DNA of 64,000 nucleotides from Algoriphagus mannitolivorans DSM 15301 (GTDB lineage Bacteria > Bacteroidota > Bacteroidia > Cytophagales > Cyclobacteriaceae). Location of the stretch: positions 310,001-374,000 of the forward strand of contig NZ_AUBV01000001.1 in the NCBI RefSeq assembly GCF_000429425.1, in the 5' to 3' direction. A model generated the notes under the pieces. It ran no database searches. It had not been told where the DNA came from and was given only the letters and a program-made list of their open reading frames with translations. The position numbers and the translations under genes are program-made. Positions 17,748 to 25,872 of the stretch are shown one piece after another; within the stretch, counting starts at the first letter, position 1, and each line of letters starts with the position of its first letter.

Positions 17748-18094
17748 TCTGAAGGTGGATTATCCGCTGCCATATCTGAATTACGAACCCGCTGCCGCTC
17801 ATGCTTTTTCTGAAGCTTAATGTATTCGATCGGGCTGATTTGCTGCTTTACTTCAAAAATCTCCAGGAGCTGCAACTGATCCAATACCCGCAAAACCTGA
17901 ATCAAAGTGATCAAGTTGACCTTTTCGCCCCGCTCTAATAGACTGAGCGTAGAGCGGCTGATCCCTGCCTCATAGGATAAGGTATCCTGAGTTTTATTGA
18001 GATCCATTCGCTTCCTTTTGACAAAATCCCCGATCAATTGAAGAATGGCAGTGTCTGATAGCTGAGTAATATCCATGGATGATTTATCATTCAT
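17741..18094 (-). CDS. hipB: XRE-family antitoxin/repressor HipB
   Basis: A 117-residue DNA-binding protein. A helix-turn-helix lies at about 15-70 (KRKRMDLNKTQDTLSYEAGISRSTLSLLERGEKVN, of which the DTLSYEAG/ISRSTLSLLER part is the classic XRE core). It should neutralise HipA and repress the pair. A perfect 16-bp palindrome lies within its promoter region just upstream. An internal ATG at residue 7 is an alternative start. The C-terminal 35 residues are basic and may contact HipA. Confidence 0.88.
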   Translation of the reverse strand: MNDKSSMDITQLSDTAILQLIGDFVKRKRMDLNKTQDTLSYEAGISRSTLSLLERGEKVNLITLIQVLRVLDQLQLLEIFEVKQQISPIEYIKLQKKHERQRVRNSDMAADNPPSEW

Positions 18095-18101
18095 TATTAC
18101 T

Positions 18102-18135
18102 CAAATCTACCAATAAGGTATGATATTTCATACAA
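18102..18135 (-). promoter_or_regulatory. hipBA promoter with palindromic operator
   Basis: On the minus strand a -7 box TAGATTTG (18109-18102) ends 7 nt before the hipB ATG. A T-rich TTG lies at 18135-18133. Between them is the perfect inverted repeat GTATGA-TATT-TCATAC (18118-18133). A repressor bound there would block both promoter halves, as expected for autoregulation by HipB. The 23-nt spacing is longer than the 19-nt norm. Confidence 0.6.
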
Positions 18136-18143
18136 AAAATACT

Positions 18144-18178
18144 GAATTGAGATTTGAGATTTGAGAATTGAGATTTTT
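18144..18178. repeat. Heptad repeat array B (GATTTGA/GAATTGA)
   Basis: Five consecutive 7-nt units: GAATTGA, GATTTGA, GATTTGA, GAATTGA, GATTTTT, in the gap between hipB and the helicase gene. Same heptamer as array A, opposite strand. Confidence 0.75.
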
Positions 18179-18255
18179 ATAAAATAATGAATTATTATTC
18201 ATTCATTAATTCAATATATTGAAATTATTGAATTATAAATCATTCAAAATTTAAA

Positions 18256-18304
18256 ATTCCTAATTCCTAATTCCTAATTCCTAATTCCTAATTCCTAATT
18301 CCTA
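18256..18304. repeat. Heptad repeat array C, seven exact ATTCCTA units
   Basis: Seven perfect tandem copies of ATTCCTA. The array carries the last codons and the stop (TAG, 18297-18295) of the helicase gene. Because translation enters the array from the right and stops in the second unit it meets, changes in copy number further left would not change the protein. Confidence 0.9.
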
Positions 18305-21300
18305 ATTAATCTCTCCCTACTCCACTTCCAAAACCACTTCCATCCTTTTTCCTCCAACAGAATCGGATGAAAGGCCATGGCAGCTTTTGCACTGGAAGCA
18401 TTGAAAAAACGTTGATCATCGGTCAATACTGCCAGCTGTCCTTGCTTGTCGGAAAATACCAAATCCATCACTGCTGATGGAATCTGCCTAGAAAAGCTTT
18501 GATTTTGTTCTAAAAGTTTGTTTTTCAAGCTCCAATTAATTTCGAATTCTGCAACCAGAACACCCGGAACTGGAATATCCCTTCGAAGGCTCTGCTCACG
18601 CACAAAAGTCAAAAACTCCCGAAGTAAGGACAGTCCGGGATTTTGAAGTTGCCCGGCTCGAAAGTCTTCCGGTTCAATCGAAGAAATGACATGGTACTTT
18701 TTCCTTGCTCTGGAAATCGCCACGTTTAGGCGGTTTTCAGATCCTGATTTCCCCAAAAGCCCAAAATTGGTCACCAGTTTTCCTTCCCGATTTGGAGCAT
18801 AGCCCAACGAAAGAATCACCTGATCAAACTCATCCCCTTGGACATTTTCGATATTTCTCACCTTAAGGAGAGATTCCTGAACTCCCGCCTTCCAGAGCCT
18901 TTCCCGGATCAGTTCCATTTGAAAATAATTCCCAGTCACCACCCCAATCGAGTCTTCAGGATAGTCTTTTTGGATCCTTTTCACTCTCTCCAATACAGCT
19001 TCAGCTTCCATTCGATTGATCTGATTTTCCCAAACCCCTTCTACTTTTTCCCAATAAAAAGGAGTCTCTCCGGACTGGCTGAGGGAATATTCCGGTAAAG
19101 TTTCCAGTTTTCCCTCATAGAAATGGCTATTGGAAAAATGGATCAGGGCCGGATCTGCAGACCGATAATGCCCTTTCAGATGGTGTGTTTCAAAATAAAA
19201 TCCAGCCAATTCCAGCAAAGACTCCGCCTCGTATTCCAACCCTTCCTCTTCACTTTCCCATTTGATTTGATAGAAATCAGATGGTCTCAACTGTTTGGAA
19301 TCCCCTGCAACAACTACCTGCTTCCCACGAAGCATCGCCGGTAAACCCCGCTCCACAGGACATTGAGAAGCTTCGTCAAAAATCACCAAATCGAAGTAGT
19401 CGTAAATCGGAAAAACAGCAGAAACCGTCTCCGGACTTCCCAGCCAACACGGCAGTAGGCGAAATATCTCATCGCCCAATTCCTGAACCAATTTACGAAC
19501 GGGCCAGCGTTGTCTTTTTTTGGATACTTGATGATGAAGTTCGCGATAAGTCAGTCGGTTGCCCAGGCGGTTAAATTCCAATCCATCGCTGACTTGTTCC
19601 CTTAAGCGAAGCAAAGCCATCTGGCCGGAAATCTTCCTTTTTTCCAGAATGGAATGCTTCAATTCCTCCATTTCCCTAGAAAACTTAAAACTTCCTGCCT
19701 CTCCTAAAACAGGATTTCTTCGCTCGATCTCTTCTATCCAAGCCAAAAACCACCCATTCCAAAAAGCCTGAATTTGGGCCTCCAGCCCTTCAAATTCCTC
19801 CCAAAGCTTTTGACCCAATCCCATGAATTTCCACTCTTCTAAAAACCGGTCAAAATCTACCAATTCGGAAAAAACGGAATTCCAGATTAGAGGATTTTCA
19901 GGAAAAGCCTCCTCCAAACTCAGTTTAAACACCTTTAGGATTTGATTGGTGGAAAGATGAGCCTTCCAGGAAAGTTGCTCTTTTTCCAAAATATCTAGAA
20001 GCCCCCTCAGCTCTTCTAGGCTTTCCCCAAATCGGGTAGATCCCATCGTCTTCCAATCCTGAAAGGAATACACTTCAGGAATCTGATTCCAGGCTTCCAA
20101 AAGGTCCCATACCGAATTTAGGGTGTTGAGATCTTTCTCTGAATTTCCACTCAATTGTATTTGGAGTGGTTTTTCCAGGGAATCCAACTCCTCCTGAAGG
20201 GAAATCCTTGACTGAAGTTCACCTTGGATTTCAAGCAGTTTCTCTTCCTCAAATTTCAGCTGATGACGCTGTAAAAGGTCCACAAGATGTCCGAAACTTG
20301 ATTTTTTCCAAGTGAATTGAATCTTTCCCCAAAAGCTTTTTACCAAAGGGAGAGCAGTTTTAACTTCCTCCAATATTGACTGGTGGTCACCTTGGAAATC
20401 AAACCGAAATCCTCGCTCTTGCTCGGTTGCCTGAACAAGGAATTTTCTAAAGGATTGGAGTTTTATCTTTTCCTGCTTGGAAAAAAGAATAGAAAAAGCC
20501 GCCTTCTGGTCTGAATGAGCCTGCCATAGCTGAATAAATTTGGTCACTTTGGAAACCAAATCTTGTTTTCTGAAATATTCTTCCAAGAAGGATAAAAACT
20601 CCCTTCCCGGAATCTTATTTCCTACTTGCTTTCTAAATTCCTCCAAGCCGTTCAAGGCTTGGCTTACCTGAGTAAAATCACTGGGATTGAGTTTGGAAAA
20701 AGAAATCCGGTCCGCCCAAAAACCTGCAGCATATGTTCTCTGATAAGTAGCATAAACGGCATAATCATGCTCAAATTGGCTTGCTTGAACAAAATTCAAC
20801 TGAAGAAAATCCGAAGATTTTACTGACGAGCCATTAAGATTGGCCTTCAAATACATGGCCTTGATAGGAATTCCAGCAGCCTGGTCGTCGAAAAGAGCCT
20901 TTCGAAACTCCTCAAACTTTTCCTCCAGTCGGGCAATGCTTCGGGAAAGAAGAGAAATCTCTCTTTCCAGATGAATGGAATCAATCCCACGGTTTTGTTC
21001 TTGGTAATTATCGATGGAATCGATCTGCTTTTTGATTTTTTGAAAAAGAAGCTTTTGATCACCCTGAAAGTCATGAACCAAAGCCAAAAAATCTCCAAAG
21101 CCTTGCTGAGCCATTCTTTCATACACCACATCCAAGGCTGCTCTTTTCTGAGAAACGACCAGGACTTTTTTTCCTCTGGCAATATAGTCCGAAACCAAAT
21201 TGGCGATCAATTGAGATTTTCCGGTTCCGGGAGGGCCTTCCACGACCAAGCTTTTTCCCTGGCGCACCTGTTTTAACACATTTTCTTGGGAAGCATCCAA

Positions 21301-22158
21301 TGGAAATACCGGAAACAAGTTTTCCTCCCGGATGATTGCTTGCTCAGATTTTACACTGAAAAAGGACTGAAAAAGGTCTTCCAAGCTTTCCTCTCCATGA
21401 CTATGAATCAACTCCTCGTAGTCCGAAAAAAGAAAGCTGGACTTCTGAGCAAATTGACCCATGACAGCATAGGGTCTAAGCGCCATTTTCCCATCCTCCA
21501 TGCGCTCTTGATCCAAGGAGATCTGAGAATTCGGATACGATAAAATCTGATCTTCAAAAATGTTGGACTGGACCTGAATGGGAAAATTTTCCTGAATTAG
21601 GGAGCTGAGTTTTGTTCTGAATTCAGTGGTATCCGAAGGAAGATCTTCAAGCATTCCGTCAGTCACCGAGCTTTCTGAAGAAGTTTTCACGGCATGTCTC
21701 CAAGCCAGCAAAAAAGCTGGATTCCACTGCCAGTGATCTTTGGACTGCAAAATCCAGTTACCCTTCTTCCGGTCCAATGAAATCGGCTTCAACAGCAATG
21801 GAGCTCTTAGAACCTGTCCATTGGGAAGCTTTCCTTCGGCAAACAACCAAGTTAGGTACAAACTCTGCTCGCCTGTTTCCTCTTGGGTCAATTGGTCACG
21901 GACTGCCAACCTGCCTAATTTTTTGGAGAGCTGATTGGACTCTCCTACCCTTGGGTCAATCTCGGGAATGAGATTGATTTCCTTTTTTCCCTGAATCAAC
22001 TGTCTGAGAATATCAAAAGCGGGAAATCCTGTCAAAAAATCAAATTCCCGAACATCCACCATTCCAAATCCTTCCAATCGGGGCAAATACAAGAGCCTGT
22101 TTTTGGCAGACAGGTCATTGAGCCGATTGAGGTAGGTTTGAAATACGGATTCGGGCAT
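18295..22158 (-). CDS. Large superfamily 1 DNA/RNA helicase-like ATPase
   Basis: A 1287-residue protein. Residues 1-290 resemble the DUF4011-type N-terminus (LNDLSAKNRLLYL). Walker A GPPGTGKS is at about 305-312, and motif Ia follows (VLVVSQKRAALD). A 500-residue insert rich in Glu/Lys/Leu helices comes next. The second RecA half has Walker B FDEASQCP (about 924), motif III AGDSKQLRP, motif IV HYRS, motif V NIENVQGDEFD and motif VI NVAISRAR (about 1145). All SF1 motifs are intact. The C-terminal tail (last 110 residues) looks nuclease- or Vsr-like in position but has no clear motif. Relatives occur in defence loci and RNA metabolism. Its ATG directly follows the SDR stop (TAAATG). Confidence 0.8.
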   Translation of the reverse strand: MPESVFQTYLNRLNDLSAKNRLLYLPRLEGFGMVDVREFDFLTGFPAFDILRQLIQGKKEINLIPEIDPRVGESNQLSKKLGRLAVRDQLTQEETGEQSLYLTWLFAEGKLPNGQVLRAPLLLKPISLDRKKGNWILQSKDHWQWNPAFLLAWRHAVKTSSESSVTDGMLEDLPSDTTEFRTKLSSLIQENFPIQVQSNIFEDQILSYPNSQISLDQERMEDGKMALRPYAVMGQFAQKSSFLFSDYEELIHSHGEESLEDLFQSFFSVKSEQAIIREENLFPVFPLDASQENVLKQVRQGKSLVVEGPPGTGKSQLIANLVSDYIARGKKVLVVSQKRAALDVVYERMAQQGFGDFLALVHDFQGDQKLLFQKIKKQIDSIDNYQEQNRGIDSIHLEREISLLSRSIARLEEKFEEFRKALFDDQAAGIPIKAMYLKANLNGSSVKSSDFLQLNFVQASQFEHDYAVYATYQRTYAAGFWADRISFSKLNPSDFTQVSQALNGLEEFRKQVGNKIPGREFLSFLEEYFRKQDLVSKVTKFIQLWQAHSDQKAAFSILFSKQEKIKLQSFRKFLVQATEQERGFRFDFQGDHQSILEEVKTALPLVKSFWGKIQFTWKKSSFGHLVDLLQRHQLKFEEEKLLEIQGELQSRISLQEELDSLEKPLQIQLSGNSEKDLNTLNSVWDLLEAWNQIPEVYSFQDWKTMGSTRFGESLEELRGLLDILEKEQLSWKAHLSTNQILKVFKLSLEEAFPENPLIWNSVFSELVDFDRFLEEWKFMGLGQKLWEEFEGLEAQIQAFWNGWFLAWIEEIERRNPVLGEAGSFKFSREMEELKHSILEKRKISGQMALLRLREQVSDGLEFNRLGNRLTYRELHHQVSKKRQRWPVRKLVQELGDEIFRLLPCWLGSPETVSAVFPIYDYFDLVIFDEASQCPVERGLPAMLRGKQVVVAGDSKQLRPSDFYQIKWESEEEGLEYEAESLLELAGFYFETHHLKGHYRSADPALIHFSNSHFYEGKLETLPEYSLSQSGETPFYWEKVEGVWENQINRMEAEAVLERVKRIQKDYPEDSIGVVTGNYFQMELIRERLWKAGVQESLLKVRNIENVQGDEFDQVILSLGYAPNREGKLVTNFGLLGKSGSENRLNVAISRARKKYHVISSIEPEDFRAGQLQNPGLSLLREFLTFVREQSLRRDIPVPGVLVAEFEINWSLKNKLLEQNQSFSRQIPSAVMDLVFSDKQGQLAVLTDDQRFFNASSAKAAMAFHPILLEEKGWKWFWKWSRERLIRN

Positions 22159-22971
22159 TTATTTAAAAGGCGAGTCTTTTTCTTTGGCCATCTGATTATA
22201 GACAATTCCGTCCAGAATTCCCGGCATCCATTTATTTAGAAAAACAGCCAATTTGCCTTGGGTTGTCAAGACGATGTCCCGTTTGCGTTTCAGGGTAGCT
22301 TTCAGGATGTGTTCGGCTACTTCTTCAGAACTCATCATTTTGGCCTCGTCACGTGGAGATTCTCCTTGAGAAGAGCCATCTGCTGTCAAAGCGGTATTGC
22401 GGATATTCGAGGAGGTAAAGCCAGGGGCTACTACCAGCACATGAACGCCCTGTTTCATCACCTCAGTGCGAAGTGATTCAAAAAAGCCATTCATGGCATA
22501 TTTACTGGCTGTGTAAGCCGTCCGAGCCGGAGTGCCCCGGTATCCATTGATGGAAGAAATTCCAATGATCGATCCTTTGGACTTGAGGATCTCTGGAAGG
22601 CAATACTTGGTGGCGTAAACGGTACCCCAAAAATTGGTATCCATGACCTTTCTGAATACCTCCAAATCCAAGTCCTGGAACAAAGCCCGCATGGAAATCC
22701 CCGCATTGTTGATCAGAATATCAATGCGACCAAACTTGGCTATGGTTTCCGCTGCAATCTTTTGGTTGTCCTGTTCTGAGGCTGCGTCAGCAAGAATGGA
22801 AATTGCTTCGATGCCTTTTGACTGGAGTTTAAGCAAGGAAGCTTGAAGTTTCTCTGGATTTCTGCCGGTAATTGCGATTTTGGCACCTTCCCGACCAAAT
22901 ACTTCAGCGCAAGCTTCACCGATTCCTGAAGTGGCACCGGTAATAATGACGACTTTGTCTTTGAAATTCAT
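22159..22971 (-). CDS. SDR family oxidoreductase
   Basis: A 270-residue short-chain dehydrogenase: TGATSGIG at 12-19, NNAGIS near 88-93, catalytic YTASKYA, and a C-terminal extension with hydrophobic residues (KLAVFLNKWMPGILDGIVYNQMAK) typical of the DHRS7/YqjQ-like group, which often associates with membranes. Substrate unknown. It sits upstream of the helicase gene on the same strand with no gap, so the two are probably co-transcribed, but a functional link is not evident. Confidence 0.85.
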   Translation of the reverse strand: MNFKDKVVIITGATSGIGEACAEVFGREGAKIAITGRNPEKLQASLLKLQSKGIEAISILADAASEQDNQKIAAETIAKFGRIDILINNAGISMRALFQDLDLEVFRKVMDTNFWGTVYATKYCLPEILKSKGSIIGISSINGYRGTPARTAYTASKYAMNGFFESLRTEVMKQGVHVLVVAPGFTSSNIRNTALTADGSSQGESPRDEAKMMSSEEVAEHILKATLKRKRDIVLTTQGKLAVFLNKWMPGILDGIVYNQMAKEKDSPFK

Positions 22972-23034
22972 GGGTAAAATTTGAGGGTAAAGATAGGGAA
23001 AGGAGGTGAACAGCTTTTAAAAACCATTAGAATA

Positions 23035-23137
23035 GTAGCTCCTTTGAAGCGTTGTGTTTGTAGCCCAGGAGGGCCGTTTTCATTGTAGCCCCAGAGGAGC
23101 GTTCTGATTGTAGCCCAGGAGGGGCGTTTTAATTGAC
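23035..23137 (+). repeat. Left REP array: four 25-nt hairpin units
   Basis: 13-nt imperfect palindromes start at 23038, 23063, 23088 and 23113, exactly 25 nt apart. The clearest is GCCCCAGAGGAGC. Each is preceded by GTA, making the GTAG tetranucleotide typical of REP elements, and followed by GTT..GATT/TTT. The first copy is the most decayed (GCTCCTTTGAAGC). Confidence 0.8.
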
Positions 23138-23153
23138 CAAAAATCTATCCCAA

Positions 23154-23632
23154 TTATATAATTTGATTTCCTTCAGGATAAAATTCAAACAAATATTCCT
23201 CCTTGAATTCAATCTCGAATTTTTTCAAAAAGGCTTTGTATTCCATCTCAAAGCTCCTTTTTTGATGGTGAATTTCCTGATTCAAAATATAATTGTAAAC
23301 GTTGTTCAAATGAGACTTGGAGTAGGAGAAAACCCTTATCCATTTTGCCACTGAAATTTTCCCGGAGCCCAATTTTTATCTTTCAAAAAATGGTCTGAGT
23401 CAACTTTCAAATCCTTCACTAAATCAGAAATTTTTTTGTCTGGATTTAAACCAACCAAACAATGAACATGGTCAGCCATACCGTTGCCAATGATGGGGAA
23501 ATGGCCAAGGCTTTTAATCATGGAAGACATTACCTTAAAAAACTCCTGCCTGAAATCGGATTTTAAAAAGCTTTGCCTTCCTTTAACAGCAAAAACCAGC
23601 TGAATGTAAACTTGGTGATATGTATTCGCCAT
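23154..23632 (-). pseudogene. Frameshifted REP-associated (Y1/IS200-like) tyrosine transposase
   Basis: Two overlapping frames make one Y1_Tnp protein. The 5' part (23632-23336, 98 codons) has MANTYHQVYIQLVFAVKGR and the HUH metal motif HVHCLV, reads on to KFQWQNG, and then stops. The 3' part, in another frame (from about 23340 down to 23154), continues VFSYSKSHLNNVYNYILNQ through HH..RSF..EY. The expected junction is WQ-G-Y-x-x-FSYSKS; one base is missing next to the catalytic Tyr codon (GGATAAGGG near 23332), creating a stop. So the transposase is inactive unless frameshifting occurs. Flanking REP arrays identify it as a RAYT-type element rather than a free insertion sequence. Confidence 0.85.
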
Positions 23633-23714
23633 AATTCAATTATTTGATATCAAACACCTTAATCAATTACTATAATCTTAAAAAACTCATTGATTTCAAA
23701 TATTGAATCAAATC

Positions 23715-23775
23715 GCTCCGTTGGAGCTCCTCACCAATATATATTTTTTCTAAAACCAGAACGCGCCTCTGGCGC
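23715..23775 (-). repeat. Two inverted REP hairpins
   Basis: Perfect 5-bp stems with 3-nt loops: GCTCC-GTT-GGAGC (23715-23727) and GCGCC-TCT-GGCGC (23763-23775). Read on the minus strand they continue GCGATTTGATT and GCGTTCTGGTT, matching the left-array consensus (GCGTTCTGATT), so these two are inverted relative to the other copies. Confidence 0.75.
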
Positions 23776-23793
23776 TGAACCAAACAAAATCCA

Positions 23794-23893
23794 ACTCCAG
23801 CGGAGTCTTCTGATTGAAGCTCGAGCAAAGTGTTGTCATTCTAGCCCCGGAGGGGTGTTTTGATTGTAGCCCCAGAGGGGCGTCGTGTTTCTA
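23794..23893 (+). repeat. Right REP array: four 25-nt hairpin units
   Basis: 13-nt units start at 23794 (ACTCCAGCGGAGT), 23819 (decayed GCTCGAGCAAAGT), 23844 (GCCCCGGAGGGGT) and 23869 (GCCCCAGAGGGGC), again exactly 25 nt apart and in the same orientation as the left array. The last unit ends about 36 nt before the rlmD start. Confidence 0.8.
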
Positions 23894-23916
23894 ATCATCA
23901 TGTCCTTCATTTTCCC

Positions 23917-23924
23917 TAATTTTG
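23917..23924 (+). promoter_or_regulatory. -7 promoter box TAATTTTG before rlmD
   Basis: Exact TAnnTTTG match ending 5 nt before the ATG at 23930. No convincing TTG 19 nt upstream, where the last REP copy ends. Confidence 0.45.
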
Positions 23925-23929
23925 CGGCC

Positions 23930-25336
23930 ATGTCGAGAAAAATGAAAAATAAGGTCATCACCAATCTCTTGATTGAGCGCATCGCCTCCGAAGGCAAATG
24001 CGTGGGTCATCATGAGGGGAAGGTGGTGTTTGTGAATAATGTGGCCCCGGGGGACGTGGTAGATGTGCGGATTACCAAGGGGAAAAGCTCCTTTATGGAA
24101 GGAGAAGCCATTAATTTCCATGAGTATTCCAAAGACCGGATTGAACCATTCTGCTCGCACTTTGGCACCTGCGGAGGTTGCAAATGGCAGCATATCAATT
24201 ACGATCTTCAAAAAAACTACAAGCGTCAACAAGTAGTGGATCAATTCCAGAGAATTGCCAAAGTTCCAATTCCCGAAGTTGCTCCTACCTTGGGTTCTGC
24301 CAACACTCAGTATTACCGCAATAAACTGGATTTTACTTTTTCCAATAAAAAATGGTTGACCCTCGACCAAATCCGCTCCGGAGAAGAATTTGACCGAAAT
24401 GCGCTGGGATTTCATATCCCCAAAATGTTTGATAAAATCATCGACATCGAACATTGTTATCTCCAAGGTGGAATCTCCAATGAAGTCCGGAATTCCCTTC
24501 GAGAATTTGCGCTGGAAAATAAGCTCAACTTTTATGATATCCGGGAGCAAGTTGGCCTTTTGAGAAATCTCATCATCCGGACTACTAGCACCGGACAAAC
24601 CATGGTTATCGTCCAGTTTGGAGAAAATGACCCTGAGTCAATCAGGCTTGTGATGGAGTTTTTGAAACAAAAATTCCCAGGAATCACTTCCCTGCTTTAT
24701 GTGATCAATACCAAAGGCAACGAAACTTTCCACGATTTGGAATTGGTGACCTATTCCGGTCTTCCTTACATCGAGGAGGAAATGGAAGGCTTAAAGTTCC
24801 GAGTGGGACCAAAGTCCTTTTACCAAACCAACTCCAAGCAGGCCTACGAACTCTACAAGGTGGCTCGTGATTTTGCCCAGCTCAAGGGCGATGAAGTGGT
24901 TTATGACCTTTATACCGGAACAGGTACCATCGCAAACTTTGTGGCCAAGCAAGCCAAGCAAGTGATCGGAGTGGAATATGTAGAGGCTGCCATCGAAGAT
25001 GCGAAGCTTAACTCCCAAATCAACGGGATAGAAAATACACTCTTTTATGCAGGAGACATGAAAGAAATTCTCAATGAGGAATTCATTTCTTCCCATGCCA
25101 AACCGGATGTGATCATCACCGATCCACCGCGTGCAGGAATGGATGAAAAGGTGGTACAAATGCTACTTCGCCTAGAGGCTCCGACCATCGTTTACGTCTC
25201 CTGCAATCCCGCTACCCAAGCAAGGGATTTAGCCCTGTTGGGGGAAAAATACCAAGTGGAAAAAATCCAGCCGGTGGATATGTTTCCACAGACCTATCAT
25301 GTCGAAAATGTAGTACGCTTAACCCTTAAACCATGA
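23930..25336 (+). CDS. rlmD: 23S rRNA (uracil-C5)-methyltransferase, RlmD/TrmA family
   Basis: About 468 residues. A TRAM-like N-terminus (IASEGKCVGHHEGKVVFV) precedes a [4Fe-4S] ligand set (CSHFGTCGGCKWQ). The SAM-binding motif is DLYTGTGTIANF, DPPRAGM follows, and the catalytic Cys lies in VSCNPATQARDL. The family methylates U1939 (or U747) of 23S rRNA; which one cannot be told here. An ATG at 23885 would extend into the REP array and is unlikely. 23930 follows a promoter box closely, and 23942 (MKNKV) is the other good start. The next gene overlaps its stop by 4 nt. Confidence 0.88.
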   Translation: MSRKMKNKVITNLLIERIASEGKCVGHHEGKVVFVNNVAPGDVVDVRITKGKSSFMEGEAINFHEYSKDRIEPFCSHFGTCGGCKWQHINYDLQKNYKRQQVVDQFQRIAKVPIPEVAPTLGSANTQYYRNKLDFTFSNKKWLTLDQIRSGEEFDRNALGFHIPKMFDKIIDIEHCYLQGGISNEVRNSLREFALENKLNFYDIREQVGLLRNLIIRTTSTGQTMVIVQFGENDPESIRLVMEFLKQKFPGITSLLYVINTKGNETFHDLELVTYSGLPYIEEEMEGLKFRVGPKSFYQTNSKQAYELYKVARDFAQLKGDEVVYDLYTGTGTIANFVAKQAKQVIGVEYVEAAIEDAKLNSQINGIENTLFYAGDMKEILNEEFISSHAKPDVIITDPPRAGMDEKVVQMLLRLEAPTIVYVSCNPATQARDLALLGEKYQVEKIQPVDMFPQTYHVENVVRLTLKP

Positions 25337-25710
25337 TCTCAGATTTCAACGATCCAGAACTTAACGGGAAGTATCTCGGCACGATCACCAGCGATTTTGT
25401 GAAGATCTCCGACGTCCTCAAAGAGGCCGCCTACCAGGTCAAGTCACGGGGATTTTCGGACTATCCCATTTTCCCCATTTCAAAGGATATGCAACCTATC
25501 GGAAAGATCTTTATCGGCAAAGCTGAAAAGAACTTGGACTGGAATTATTTCATCACCTATGTAGATGAATTTGTCCAAAGGAAACTGATCTCCGAAGAGG
25601 CTTTGGAGGATTTCAAAAAAGCATACAAAGACCCGGATGAGTTCTGCTGCCTCTTTGTGATTGACGGGGCATTTACCAGTTTTGTGTACGTCCCCTATCC
25701 GAATGATTAA
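25333..25710 (+). CDS. Conserved hypothetical protein coupled to rlmD
   Basis: A 125-residue soluble, acidic protein without signal peptide or membrane helix. Visible segments include KEAAYQVKSRGFSDYPIFPI near 30-50 and FCCLFVIDGAFTSFVYVPYP at the C-terminus. It looks like a small alpha/beta protein; I recognise no named family. Its ATG overlaps the rlmD stop (ATGA) and a terminator follows, so it is the second gene of a two-gene unit. Confidence 0.75.
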   Translation: MISDFNDPELNGKYLGTITSDFVKISDVLKEAAYQVKSRGFSDYPIFPISKDMQPIGKIFIGKAEKNLDWNYFITYVDEFVQRKLISEEALEDFKKAYKDPDEFCCLFVIDGAFTSFVYVPYPND

Positions 25711-25711
25711 G

Positions 25712-25752
25712 AAAAAAGGCTTTTATTGACACTTTCAGTAAAAGCCTTTTTT
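25712..25752 (+). terminator. Rho-independent terminator after the rlmD unit
   Basis: Stem AAAAAAGGCTTTTA (25712-25725) pairs with TAAAAGCCTTTTTT (25739-25752) across a 13-nt loop, starting 2 nt after the stop codon. Confidence 0.85.
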
Positions 25753-25872
25753 ATTATGGTTATCAATATTTTATCAACATTAATTTATACCTCCAATTAA
25801 AGTCAATCGGCTAATCTTTTCAATTCCAGACGAAAAGCTATAATTTCAAAACTATATCTCAAACCTAAGATT

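Noticed and set aside
18256-18304. CRISPR-like array
   Set aside because: Units are 7 nt with no spacers; a CRISPR needs longer repeats separated by unique spacers and cas genes, none seen.
18838-21971. Plus-strand ORFs opposite the helicase gene
   Set aside because: Same reason: antisense shadows of a motif-complete helicase.
23035-23893. CRISPR array from 25-nt periodicity
   Set aside because: The 25-nt units are contiguous hairpin repeats without spacers, and they flank a Y1 transposase.
23885-23929. Upstream ATG start for rlmD
   Set aside because: It would translate the end of a REP unit and a promoter box; family N-termini begin near the later ATGs.
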